From NCBI GenBank assembly GCA_964384945.1, contig CAYLMK010000011.1:124001-188000 (forward strand): DNA of 64,000 nt, read 5' to 3'. The DNA comes from S015-6 sp964384945 (GTDB taxonomy: Bacteria; Desulfobacterota; DSWW01). This document shows positions 43,072-51,766 of the stretch, one piece after another. The notes beneath the pieces were generated by a model. The model had not been told where the DNA came from, did not search any database, and worked only from the letters and a program-made list of their open reading frames with translations. Numbering within the stretch: position 1 is the first letter of the stretch; each line of letters opens with the position of its first letter. The position numbers were made by a program, and so were the translations under genes.

Positions 43072-44253
43072 ATGGCCAGAGAGCTGCAACGCGTCTTCCT
43101 GGTCGTCCTGGACGGTGTCGGCATCGGTGCCCTCCCGGACGCAGCCGATTACGGGGACGCGGGCGCAAACAGCCTTCTTCACTGCTCGGAGAAAGTCGAC
43201 GGACTGCCCCTGCCCTGCCTGGACCGGCTCGGGTTGGGAAGGATCGCCGAGAGAAGAGGCTCGGTCCGGGACCCGCTCCCGCTCGCGCACTTCGGTGTCA
43301 TGCGAGAGGCCTCTGCGGGCAAGGACACCCTGACCGGCCACTGGGAACTCATGGGGCTGATCGTGTCTCGGCCTTTTCCGACCTTCCCGCAAGGCCTGCC
43401 GCAGGCGATCCTGGACGCCTTCGCGGAAAAGATCGGACGGGAACCTCTGGGGGGCGAGGCTGCCTCGGGGACCGAGATCATCGAAAGGCTGGGGCCCGAG
43501 CACCTGGAGACGGGAAGGCCCATCCTCTATACATCCGCAGACAGCGTGCTCCAGATCGCGGCTCACGTCGGCAGAATCCCCTTGCAGGCCCTCTACGGGA
43601 TGGGCAAAACGGCGCGGCAAATCGCAGATCCTTACGGGATCGCGCGTGTGATCGCAAGGCCTTTTGACGGACCGCCGGGCAGCTTCCAGCGCACGGCGGA
43701 CCGGAAGGATTTCGCCCTCCCCCCTCCGCAGCCGACCCTTCTGGACGTCCTGGAGGAGCGAAGGATTCCCGTGCTGGGGATCGGCAAGATCCACGATATC
43801 TTCTCCGGAAGAGGGATAACCGAATCCCTCCCTGCAGCGGACAACCGGGAGGGCATGAAGAGGCTGCTGGAGGCGGGCGAACGGCAGGCCGGAGGGCTGG
43901 TCTTCATCAATCTCAACGATTTCGACACCAAGCACGGCCACCGGAGAGACGCCCGGGGTTACGCCGCCGCGCTTCGCGCGTTCGATGAGACCCTGCCTCT
44001 TTTCCTGCGAGGCATGCGGGAGGGGGACCTCCTGCTGGTGACATCGGATCACGGGTGCGACCCGACCCACGCCGGCACGGACCACACCCGGGAGCACGTG
44101 CCCTTGCTCGCTTACAGGAAGGGAGGCGGAAACGGCTCGCCCCTCGGAATCCGATCGAGCTTCGCAGACGTGGCGGCCACCGTTGCGGAGGCATTCTCCG
44201 TTCCCTGGGAATCCAGCGGACAGAGCTTCCTCCGATTCCTCGGACGTCGATGA
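43072..44253 (+). CDS. deoB: Phosphopentomutase
   Basis: Interconverts ribose-1- or deoxyribose-1-phosphate and the 5-phosphate in nucleoside salvage. At 393 residues it is normal in length. It belongs to the alkaline-phosphatase superfamily: LDGVGIGALPDA holds the first metal-binding Asp, GKDTLTGHWELMG follows, and the C-terminal metal site is seen in SDHGCDPTHAGTDHTREHVP. The start is set by the usual N-terminus ELQRVFLVVLDGVG; the ribosome site is weak. It is the first gene after the terminator. Confidence 0.96.
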   Translation: MARELQRVFLVVLDGVGIGALPDAADYGDAGANSLLHCSEKVDGLPLPCLDRLGLGRIAERRGSVRDPLPLAHFGVMREASAGKDTLTGHWELMGLIVSRPFPTFPQGLPQAILDAFAEKIGREPLGGEAASGTEIIERLGPEHLETGRPILYTSADSVLQIAAHVGRIPLQALYGMGKTARQIADPYGIARVIARPFDGPPGSFQRTADRKDFALPPPQPTLLDVLEERRIPVLGIGKIHDIFSGRGITESLPAADNREGMKRLLEAGERQAGGLVFINLNDFDTKHGHRRDARGYAAALRAFDETLPLFLRGMREGDLLLVTSDHGCDPTHAGTDHTREHVPLLAYRKGGGNGSPLGIRSSFADVAATVAEAFSVPWESSGQSFLRFLGRR

Positions 44254-44283
44254 CCCGGGCGGGCGGCCACGCTCCGGCACCAG

Positions 44284-44312
44284 TTGACAACGAAGCTCTT
44301 TACCCTTACATT
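44284..44312 (+). promoter_or_regulatory. Promoter directly before ribF
   Basis: A perfect TTGACA (44284-44289), a 17-base spacer and TACATT (44307-44312). The predicted start site is about 44319, only a few bases before the ribF ATG at 44323. Confidence 0.5.
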
Positions 44313-44322
44313 TCATTATGTT

Positions 44323-45300
44323 ATGAAAGCATACTACCGCTTGGAAGACTATGATGAGTCGCTCCCCTATCCTGTGGTCACCATGGGGAACTTCGACGGC
44401 ATCCACCGCGGTCATCAGCGGATCTTCCGCAGCCTTCGCGAGGAGGCGCTGGCAAACCAGGGGACCGCGGTCGTCATTACCTTTTTCCCCCACCCCCTGA
44501 AGATCCTCAGACCGGACCGCGCACCCCTGCTCATCACCAGCCTCCAAGACCGGGTGGCGTTGATCGAACGCTGCGGGATCGACCGGGTCATCTGTCTTCC
44601 CTTCACGCAGGAGTTGGCCAACTGGGACGCCGAACGATTCGTTCAAGACATCCTGGTCCGGAAGATCGGCACGAAGGAGGTGCTCGTCGGCGAGGACTTC
44701 CGTTTCGGCAAGAACCGCCGCGGCGACCTGGCCTACCTGCAGGAACAAGGGAAGGCGTGCGGATTCAAGGTCCTGAAGATCGGGCCGGTTCGGCTCGACG
44801 GGATGGAGGTGAGCAGCACGCGGATTCGTCAGTGCATTCAGAAGGGCCGCGTTCGGGAGTCGGCCGACATGCTGGGCCGTCCTTACGCCATCTGCGGCAC
44901 CGTCGTGGCGGGCGACAAGAGGGGAAGGACCCTCGGATTCCCGACCGCCAACCTGTCGACCGATGCGGAACTTCTGCCTCCGAACGGTGTTTACGCCGTT
45001 CGGGTGATTCTCGGGGACGATCGGTGGAACGGCGTGGCCAGCCTGGGGGTCAAGCCCACCTTTTCCGGAAGTCAGTATTCCATCGAGGCCCACATCTTCG
45101 ATTTCGACCGGGACATCTACGGGCGATCCGTCCGGGTCGAATTCGTGGAGTGGATTCGAGAGCAAACATCCTTCCCGAGCGCCCAGGCCCTCGCGGCACA
45201 GATTGATCGGGATGCACAAGAGGCGCGTCGAATCCTCGAACAGGGCTCCCCGGAGTCCTCCAACCGGCCCGATGACCAGAAGACCGGAATCCTCTGCTGA
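44323..45300 (+). CDS. ribF: Bifunctional riboflavin kinase/FAD synthetase
   Basis: Makes FMN and then FAD from riboflavin and ATP. The N-terminal adenylyltransferase half shows MGNFDGIHRGHQ, and SSTRIRQCI closes it. The C-terminal kinase half (about 190-310) shows GDKRGRTLGFPTANLS. The ATG at 44323 gives the typical start MKAYYRLEDYDESLPYPVV. A TTG at 44284 in frame is part of the promoter and is rejected. There is no Shine-Dalgarno, so the mRNA may be leaderless. 325 residues is normal. Confidence 0.94.
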   Translation: MKAYYRLEDYDESLPYPVVTMGNFDGIHRGHQRIFRSLREEALANQGTAVVITFFPHPLKILRPDRAPLLITSLQDRVALIERCGIDRVICLPFTQELANWDAERFVQDILVRKIGTKEVLVGEDFRFGKNRRGDLAYLQEQGKACGFKVLKIGPVRLDGMEVSSTRIRQCIQKGRVRESADMLGRPYAICGTVVAGDKRGRTLGFPTANLSTDAELLPPNGVYAVRVILGDDRWNGVASLGVKPTFSGSQYSIEAHIFDFDRDIYGRSVRVEFVEWIREQTSFPSAQALAAQIDRDAQEARRILEQGSPESSNRPDDQKTGILC

Positions 45301-45367
45301 CGCGAACAAGGGTCTCTTTCCTCGCAAGACCCCGGAAAGATCCGCAAAGCCGGGCGCCGAAGAACCC

Positions 45368-46345
45368 ATGACCACGAAAACGGTCTTCGATTGGGTGGTG
45401 CAGGAATCGGAGCATGGAACGCGCCTGGACCTGTTCCTGCTGGCGACGCAGAAGTTCGCCTCGCGCCATCAGGTCCAGAGAATGATCGAGAAGGGGCGGG
45501 TCCGGGTGGACGGCGCCCCTGCGAAGGCATCCTGCCGGCTCAAGCCCCTGCAGACTGTGCACGTCGAGGTCCTTCCGCCGGAACCCATGCAGACGGCCCC
45601 CGAGCCCATCCCTCTCGACGTCCTGTACGAAGACGAGGACCTGCTGGTTGTGAACAAGCCGGCCGGCATGGTCGTTCACCCGGCCGCAGGCCACACGCGG
45701 AACACTCTGGTCAACGCCTTGCTCTTCCGATGCCGGGACCTCTCGGGGATCGGGGGCACGCTTCGGCCCGGCATCGTCCACCGGTTGGATAAGCAGACCT
45801 CTGGGCTTCTGGTGGTCGCCAAGGCGGACGAAGCCCACCTGGCCCTCTCGAAGCAGTTCAAAGATCATTCCGTCTCCCGGGAGTACGTCGGCCTTGTTCA
45901 CGGCAGGCTTTCGGAAGAAATGGGTTGCGTGGACGAGCCGATTGGAAGGCATCTGGCGGATCGCAAGAGAATGTCCGGCCGTACGCGTCGAGGTAGGCAC
46001 GCGGTCACGCACTGGCGCGTGGAGCAACGTTTCGACCAGTTCACCCTCCTGCGATTCTCCCTGGAAACAGGAAGAACGCACCAGATACGAGTCCACATGT
46101 CCGAGCTCGGGCACCCGATCGTGGGGGATCTGCTCTACGGCAACAGACGGGCGCGGCTCAAGCCCGGGGCTCCGGCAGCCCAACCGGTTCTGCAGGCCCT
46201 GAAACGCATGGACCGCTTCTTTCTGCACGCCCGGCGTCTCGGCTTCGAGCATCCGCGCAACGGGGCCTTCCTCGAATTCGTCTGCCCGTTGCCGGACGAA
46301 CTCGAGGAGATTCTTCGCCCGCTCAGGCCGGAGTCGGGCCCATGA
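45368..46345 (+). CDS. rluD: RluD-type 23S rRNA pseudouridine synthase
   Basis: Isomerises uridines in large-subunit rRNA. An S4 RNA-binding domain (about 18-75) is followed by the RluA-family catalytic domain with HRLDKQTSGLLVVAK, whose Asp is the nucleophile, and RTHQIRVHMSELGHPIVGD. At 325 residues and with an S4 domain it fits RluD best; RluC is less likely. It lies 67 bases after ribF. Its last four bases overlap the next gene (ATGA), as in many genomes where RluD and PgeF are paired. Confidence 0.9.
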   Translation: MTTKTVFDWVVQESEHGTRLDLFLLATQKFASRHQVQRMIEKGRVRVDGAPAKASCRLKPLQTVHVEVLPPEPMQTAPEPIPLDVLYEDEDLLVVNKPAGMVVHPAAGHTRNTLVNALLFRCRDLSGIGGTLRPGIVHRLDKQTSGLLVVAKADEAHLALSKQFKDHSVSREYVGLVHGRLSEEMGCVDEPIGRHLADRKRMSGRTRRGRHAVTHWRVEQRFDQFTLLRFSLETGRTHQIRVHMSELGHPIVGDLLYGNRRARLKPGAPAAQPVLQALKRMDRFFLHARRLGFEHPRNGAFLEFVCPLPDELEEILRPLRPESGP

Positions 46346-47142
46346 GGAGGAGGAATGCGGACGGCGTCCCGTACTTCTCTCTGGCGGCGTGGGATGCTTC
46401 CTCCGTGATCGCACACGGGTTTTTCACGCGGATCGGCGGCGTCAGTCCGCCTCCGTTCGCCTCTTTGAACGGCGGGCGGCGCGGCGGCGACAGCCCGGAC
46501 CACGTGCGTGAGAACAGGAAGCGCGCCGCCTCGGCCTTGTCCATCTCCGCCGAGCAGATTATCTGGCCCTCCCAGGTCCATGGAGACCGTCTCTGGCTGG
46601 TCTCCGAATACCGGCCCCGGGTCTTCGGGTCCGAGGATCCCCCGGAGGCGGACGGGCTTTTCACGCAGGACAGAGGGGTCTTCCTCGGCATTCTGACCGC
46701 CGATTGCGTCCCTATCTTCTTGTACGACCCGAGGCGTCCGGCAGTGGGGATTGTGCACGCGGGATGGCGGGGCACGGAAAAAGGGATTGCCGGAAAGGCC
46801 GTTCGGAAGATGCGCGAGGCCTTCGGATCCAGGCCGCCCGAACTCCTCGCCGCTCTGGGGCCCGCCGTCGGCCCGTGCTGTTATGTCGTGGGCGAGGAGG
46901 TGGCCCGCGCTTTTGTGGAAAGGGATCCACAAACCGGACCGTTTCTTCATCCGCAAGGGCCGCGTCAATGGAAATTGAATCTGGCAGGCATCAATCGGCA
47001 TCAGTTAGTGAGCGAGGGTGTAGCACACAGGAACATCACCGTGCTGTCCCTGTGCACGTGTTGCCGGACGGATCTGTTCTTCTCGGTGCGGGCCGAAGGA
47101 GAGCCGACGGGGAGACAGATGGCCGTCGTCGGTCTTCGGTAG
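46342..47142 (+). CDS. pgeF: Peptidoglycan editing factor PgeF (laccase-domain)
   Basis: A YfiH/DUF152 protein of 266 residues. In other bacteria this family removes wrongly added serine from peptidoglycan precursors; it was earlier described as a polyphenol oxidase. Metal-binding residues are visible in WPSQVHGDR, LTADCVPIFLYDP and GIVHAGWRGTEKGI (Cys and two His). The end contains the usual TCCRTD-like motif with SVRAEG. It overlaps the rluD stop by four bases. Confidence 0.92.
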   Translation: MRRRNADGVPYFSLAAWDASSVIAHGFFTRIGGVSPPPFASLNGGRRGGDSPDHVRENRKRAASALSISAEQIIWPSQVHGDRLWLVSEYRPRVFGSEDPPEADGLFTQDRGVFLGILTADCVPIFLYDPRRPAVGIVHAGWRGTEKGIAGKAVRKMREAFGSRPPELLAALGPAVGPCCYVVGEEVARAFVERDPQTGPFLHPQGPRQWKLNLAGINRHQLVSEGVAHRNITVLSLCTCCRTDLFFSVRAEGEPTGRQMAVVGLR

Positions 47143-47608
47143 AATCCGGGAACGAATCGGGGTCGTTAAAGATTTTACCGAATGGATCCGAAAAGAGAAC
47201 GGGCAGAAAGAAAAGTGCTTGACAGAGCGGCTCCCTTTGTCTATAGTTGTCTCGCTGCATAACAAGCTCTGTCCCTCTCACTTTTCACACTTCCAAAAAG
47301 GTTTCTCGGCAGACCCTCAAGCTTCCATTCATCTTGGACAAGCGGACGACGGTTTCTTGGGGGATTCATTTGCAGGAGCGGTAAGTGAGGGGGCCCCTTT
47401 CTCTTTAAGCGATTGCAGGTATTGAACTCGTTCGCAAGCAACGAAATGCCTTTCCAGTCCCCGTGGCAAACCCAAACCCTGATGCGGTGATCGACGCTGC
47501 CGGCGGAACGTTGACTCGGCCTGTTCCAAGGACCCGGCCCCGCAGGCACCCCAACCACACGGCAGCACCCGGGATCCCCAGCCGAACCAAAGAGGAGCGT
47601 TTCAGACG
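47143..47608. other. Rho upstream region and leader
   Basis: 466 bases without a gene. A near-perfect promoter is at 47219-47247, leaving a leader of about 355 bases before rho. The last 100 bases are rich in C and poor in G runs, the composition Rho itself binds, which suits autoregulation. No riboswitch or terminator pattern is recognised. Confidence 0.5.
47219..47247 (+). promoter_or_regulatory. Consensus sigma-70 promoter of rho
   Basis: A perfect TTGACA (47219-47224), a 17-base spacer and TATAGT (47242-47247). It is the best promoter match in the window. Confidence 0.75.
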
Positions 47609-48889
47609 ATGGCAAAGGAAAAGAACGACAACTACATGAACCTGAAGGAACTCAAACAGAAGAAGATCAGCGAACTGGCAAACTTCGCGAAGGCGCTGAA
47701 TATCGAAGGCGCCGCGAGCATGCGAAAGCAGGACCTCATCTTCTCGATCCTGCAGGCCCAGACCGAAAAAAACGGCCTGATTTACGGCTCGGGCGTACTG
47801 GAGTGCCTCTCCGACGGCTTCGGGTTCCTCCGGGCGCCTGACTACAACTACCTTCCCGGTCCTGACGACATCTACGTTTCGCCCTCGCAGATCCGGCGGT
47901 TCAACTTGAAGACGGGATGCACCGTCTCCGGGCAGATTCGCCCGCCCAAGGACTCGGAGCGGTATTACGCTCTCCTGAAGGTGGAGGCGGTCAATCACGA
48001 GGACCCGGAACTGGCCAGGGAGAAGATCCTGTTCGACAACCTGACCCCCCTGTATCCTGAGCAGAAACTGAATCTGGAATACGACCCGGAGAACTACTCC
48101 ACCCGGATCATGGACCTGCTGGTTCCGATCGGAAAGGGACAGCGGGGCCTGATCGTCTCCCCCCCGCGGTCCGGCAAGACCATGCTGCTCCAGGCCATCG
48201 CCAACGCGATCACGTCCAACAACAAGGAGTGCGACCTCATCGTGCTTCTGATCGACGAACGCCCCGAAGAGGTGACGGACATGGAGCGCTCCGTGAAGGG
48301 AGAGGTGATCAGCTCTACCTTCGACGAGCCGGCGCAAAGGCACATCCAGGTCGCCGAGATGGTCCTGGAGAAGGCGAAACGCCTGGTGGAATACAAGAGG
48401 GACGTCGTCATTTTGCTCGACAGCATTACCCGGTTGGCCAGGGCCTACAACACCGTCGTGCCCCCCAGCGGCAAGATCCTTTCCGGAGGGGTCGACTCGA
48501 ACGCTCTGCATCGGCCCAAACGATTCTTCGGGGCCGCCAGAAACCTCGAAGAGGGGGGCAGCCTGACCATCATCGGGACCGCCCTGGTCGATACGGGGAG
48601 CCGGATGGACGAGGTGATTTTCGAGGAGTTCAAGGGAACGGGCAACATGGAAATCGTCTTGGACCGCCGCCTGGCCGACCGACGGATCTTCCCCGCCATC
48701 GATCTGAACCGCTCCGGAACGCGCAAGGAAGAACTCCTTATCAACAAGGAAGACCTGAATCGCATCTGGATTTTGAGGAAGGTGCTCCAGCCTCTGAACC
48801 CGATCGAGGCAATGGAGTTCCTCCTGGACAAGGTCCAGAAGACCCGAAGCAACCGCGAGTTTCTGGACGCCATGAGCGGCTCGGACTAG
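47609..48889 (+). CDS. rho: Transcription termination factor Rho
   Basis: The hexameric RNA helicase that ends transcription. An N-terminal helical domain (NLKELKQKKISELANFAK) is followed by the cold-shock-like RNA-binding domain (LECLSDGFGFLRAP, DIYVSPSQIRRFNL), Walker A PPRSGKTMLL (about 185), Walker B VVILLDSITRLARAYN and the Q-/R-loop region with SGGVDSNALHRPKRFFGAAR. 426 residues, with no inserted domain. AGAGGAG precedes the ATG. Long leader and strong promoter; see the upstream region. Confidence 0.97.
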   Translation: MAKEKNDNYMNLKELKQKKISELANFAKALNIEGAASMRKQDLIFSILQAQTEKNGLIYGSGVLECLSDGFGFLRAPDYNYLPGPDDIYVSPSQIRRFNLKTGCTVSGQIRPPKDSERYYALLKVEAVNHEDPELAREKILFDNLTPLYPEQKLNLEYDPENYSTRIMDLLVPIGKGQRGLIVSPPRSGKTMLLQAIANAITSNNKECDLIVLLIDERPEEVTDMERSVKGEVISSTFDEPAQRHIQVAEMVLEKAKRLVEYKRDVVILLDSITRLARAYNTVVPPSGKILSGGVDSNALHRPKRFFGAARNLEEGGSLTIIGTALVDTGSRMDEVIFEEFKGTGNMEIVLDRRLADRRIFPAIDLNRSGTRKEELLINKEDLNRIWILRKVLQPLNPIEAMEFLLDKVQKTRSNREFLDAMSGSD

Positions 48890-49313
48890 CCCGGCCTTTT
48901 CCCCGACCGCCAAGCCTCCGGCGCGGGCGCTTTCAGCTCGTCCGTCCTTCAGGAGGAGTTTGCTGAGCGGGCGCGTTCCGGAAACCGGTCCCCGCTCTCG
49001 GTCCCTTCCTGGCTTTCTGGCGATAGCCACCCCGATCTCGGCTCCCGGCCGTGCAGGCGGCCTTGGCCGGGATGACGAAGCGCCGCACAGCCTCCGCGTC
49101 GGGCGCGTCGGCCGCCGCGCCCATGCGATTTCAGGTTCCGCCGGCGTGACGGCCGCAGGAGGGATCGGCAACGTCGCGGCGTCCGAGGACCTTCGGAGGC
49201 CTCCCCCCCGGCGGGTTGCAGCCAAACGAGATTTTCGCTATGATAGATAGGTTTGAAAGACATTGCATTTCCCCTGTTTTCTCTCTTTGGTGTTTGCACA
49301 AGGAGTGCACGCT
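48890..49313. other. Intergenic region rho-rpmE
   Basis: 424 bases. Apart from the rpmE promoter (49216-49244), I see no conserved coding frame, terminator hairpin with T run, or repeat. The first 300 bases are very GC-rich. Confidence 0.45.
49216..49244 (+). promoter_or_regulatory. Sigma-70 promoter of rpmE
   Basis: TTGCAG (49216-49221), a 17-base spacer and TATGAT (49239-49244), 70 bases before the rpmE start. It probably also serves prfA and prmC. Confidence 0.6.
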
Positions 49314-49526
49314 ATGAAAAAAGGAATCCACCCGAATTACGTGGAAGCCGTCGTACGGTGTGCGTGCGGAAACGAATTCAAGACACGGTCGACAAAAGAG
49401 AAAATCAACACGGAGATCTGCTCCAACTGTCACCCGTTCTTTACCGGCAAGCAGAAGCTCGTGGACTCCGAGGGCAGGGTTGAACGATTCATGCGGAAAT
49501 ACGGAAAGCCCGCGGCAAAGAGCTGA
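49314..49526 (+). CDS. rpmE: 50S ribosomal protein L31, zinc form
   Basis: A 70-residue ribosomal protein at the intersubunit bridge. The start MKKGIHPNYVEA is typical. Zinc-binding cysteines are present in RCACGNEF and CSNCHPFFTGKQK, so this is the C+ (zinc) type, not the zinc-independent YtiA type. AAGGAG lies 8 bases before the ATG. The order rho-rpmE-prfA is common in Proteobacteria. Confidence 0.96.
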   Translation: MKKGIHPNYVEAVVRCACGNEFKTRSTKEKINTEICSNCHPFFTGKQKLVDSEGRVERFMRKYGKPAAKS

Positions 49527-49696
49527 ACCCTCCCGTTTTCCCCCGCCGGTTTCGGAATTCCTGGTCTCACGCATGATCGAGATGGCGAGGACCCGTACGA
49601 ACGGAGGCGTGCCCGGCGCACCGCCTCAGCGCAACCGCGTCGCAATGTTTCTCCCGCATGGACGCGAGGCAGGCCCAACGCATCGGAGACTGCGCG

Positions 49697-50764
49697 ATGT
49701 TTGAAAACCTGGGTGAAGCCGAGAAGAGATTCCAGGAACTCTCGGAGAGGCTGAGCAGCAGCGATATTTTTCAGAACCCGGGCGAATACAAGCGGGTTGC
49801 CAAGGAGCATGCTCAACTGAAGGAAATCCTCGGCGTCTACGGGCGGTACAAGGACCTGGAGAGGCAGATTCAGGAGAACCAGGAACTGCTCTCCGAACAG
49901 GAAGAGGAACTCCGGGAGATGGCGAAGGCGGAGGTCCAGAGTCTCAAACTCCGTCTCCTGGAGACCGAACAGGAGCTGAGGGTCCACCTCCTGCCCAAGG
50001 ACCCGAACGACGACAAGAACATTCTGCTCGAGATCCGCGCCGGAACCGGGGGCGATGAGGCCGCTCTGTTCGCCGCCGATCTGTTTCGCATGTACGGCAA
50101 GTACGCCGAGTCGCGGCAGTGGAGAGTGGAGGTCTTGAGCAGCCATCCGACCGGATTGGGCGGACTGAAGGAAATCATCGGCCTCATCCAAGGAGAGCGC
50201 GTTTACAGCCGGCTCAAGTTCGAGGCCGGCGTCCATCGCGTCCAGCGCGTTCCCGAGACCGAAGCCCAGGGCAGGATCCACACCTCTGCCGTGACGGTCG
50301 CGGTCCTTCCCGAGGCGGACGAGGTGGAAGTCAAGATCGACCCCTCGGATTTGCGAATCGATATCTTTCGTTCCAGCGGTCCGGGCGGGCAAAGCGTGAA
50401 CACGACCGATTCCGCGGTGCGCATCACGCACCTTCCTTCCGGAATCGTCGTCTCCTGCCAGGACGAGAAGTCCCAGCACAAGAACAAGGCCAAGGCGATG
50501 CGCATCCTTTCCGCCAGGCTCAAGGACCAAATGGAGCGGGAACAGCACGACGAGATGGCGAAACAAAGAAGGACGATGGTCGGATCGGGCGACCGAAGTC
50601 AGCGGATCCGCACCTACAACTTCCCGCAGAGCCGTGTCACGGATCACCGCATCGGGCTGACCGTTCATCAGCTCGAAAGGGTGCTGGAAGGAGATTTGGA
50701 CATCCTCATCGACCCGATCCTGGCCCATTTCCAGGCCGAAGCCCTGGCCCAGCAAAGAAGGTGA
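49697..50764 (+). CDS. prfA: Peptide chain release factor 1
   Basis: Reads UAA and UAG and triggers peptide release. It has 355 residues. The codon-reading tripeptide is PET (in RVPETEAQG), a known variant of P-A/V-T, and not the SPF of RF2. The catalytic GGQ lies in GPGGQSVNTTDSAVRI. The end, QSRVTDHRIGLTVHQL, is typical. I place the start at ATG 49697 after GGAGA; an in-frame ATG at 49658 adds 13 unlikely residues. Its glutamine is the substrate of PrmC, encoded next. Confidence 0.96.
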   Translation: MFENLGEAEKRFQELSERLSSSDIFQNPGEYKRVAKEHAQLKEILGVYGRYKDLERQIQENQELLSEQEEELREMAKAEVQSLKLRLLETEQELRVHLLPKDPNDDKNILLEIRAGTGGDEAALFAADLFRMYGKYAESRQWRVEVLSSHPTGLGGLKEIIGLIQGERVYSRLKFEAGVHRVQRVPETEAQGRIHTSAVTVAVLPEADEVEVKIDPSDLRIDIFRSSGPGGQSVNTTDSAVRITHLPSGIVVSCQDEKSQHKNKAKAMRILSARLKDQMEREQHDEMAKQRRTMVGSGDRSQRIRTYNFPQSRVTDHRIGLTVHQLERVLEGDLDILIDPILAHFQAEALAQQRR

Positions 50765-50791
50765 ACGCATTCCGGACCTTCGCAAGACGCG

Positions 50792-51730
50792 ATGACAACC
50801 AAACCCACGTCACCCTCCCCGCCGTCGTGGAGAAGGGAACAAACCGGAGAGAAGGCCTGGACCGTTCGCAGCGTCCTCGAGTGGACCACCGATTTCTTCA
50901 CGCGCAACGGCCTCGATTCCGCCCGGCTCGACGCAGAGGTCCTGCTGGCCCATGTGCTCGGGCAAGAGCGGCTGGCGCTGTACCTCCGGTATGAAGAACC
51001 GATTGCCGAGGAGGCACTTCGGAAGTACCGCAGCCTGATTCGAAGGCGCGCCGCCCGGGAACCGGTTGCCTACCTTACGGGCAGCCGGGAGTTCTATTCG
51101 ATCCCCTTTGCGGTGGACCCCTCGGTCCTGATTCCGCGACCGGAGACCGAGCACCTGGTGGAGTTCGTTCTCGAACATGTGCGGGGCTCCCCCGGATGGG
51201 CCGGGGAGAAGGCCGTGAGGATCCTGGAAATCGGAACGGGGTCGGGAAACCTCTGCATCGCCCTGGCGAGGAACCTGCCTCAGGCGCGGATCGTTTCGCT
51301 GGACCTGAGCCTCTCGGCGATCTCGGTGGCCGTCGAGAACCGACGGAGGCATGCGGATTGCTCAAATCGAATCCTCTTTTTTCAGGGGGATCTTCTCGCA
51401 GCCCTTCATCCGCAGAGAGGGAGATTCCACCTGATCGTCTCGAACCCTCCTTACGTACCCACCGAATCCTGGAACGAATTGCCTCCGGAGGTTCGGGACT
51501 ACGAACCCCGGGCCGCGCTCGACGGAGGGGTTCGAGGCACCGAAATCCTCACGAGAATCCTCGGTGACGCCCCCGCGCACCTCCTGCCCGGCGGAGCCCT
51601 GGTCCTGGAAATTGGAGAGGATCAAGCGGACACGCTCGCCCGCCTCGCGCAGGAGGGAGGGCGTTACCGCCGGTCCCGGATTCTCAGGGACTATGCGGAC
51701 AAGCCGAGGGTTCTGGTTCTGTTTGCGTGA
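50792..51730 (+). CDS. prmC: Release factor glutamine methyltransferase PrmC
   Basis: Methylates the glutamine of the GGQ motif in release factors. An N-terminal helical domain (about 22-100, FFTRNGLDSARLDAEVLLAH) is followed by the class I methyltransferase with ILEIGTGSGNLCIALA (SAM site) and the catalytic SNPPYVP. At 312 residues it is normal. It lies 27 bases after prfA. The first 20 residues are poorly conserved, so the true start may lie slightly downstream. Confidence 0.94.
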   Translation: MTTKPTSPSPPSWRREQTGEKAWTVRSVLEWTTDFFTRNGLDSARLDAEVLLAHVLGQERLALYLRYEEPIAEEALRKYRSLIRRRAAREPVAYLTGSREFYSIPFAVDPSVLIPRPETEHLVEFVLEHVRGSPGWAGEKAVRILEIGTGSGNLCIALARNLPQARIVSLDLSLSAISVAVENRRRHADCSNRILFFQGDLLAALHPQRGRFHLIVSNPPYVPTESWNELPPEVRDYEPRAALDGGVRGTEILTRILGDAPAHLLPGGALVLEIGEDQADTLARLAQEGGRYRRSRILRDYADKPRVLVLFA

Positions 51731-51766
51731 GCGAGTATAAGCCCTTTTCCCTTTCGGGAGGCCACA

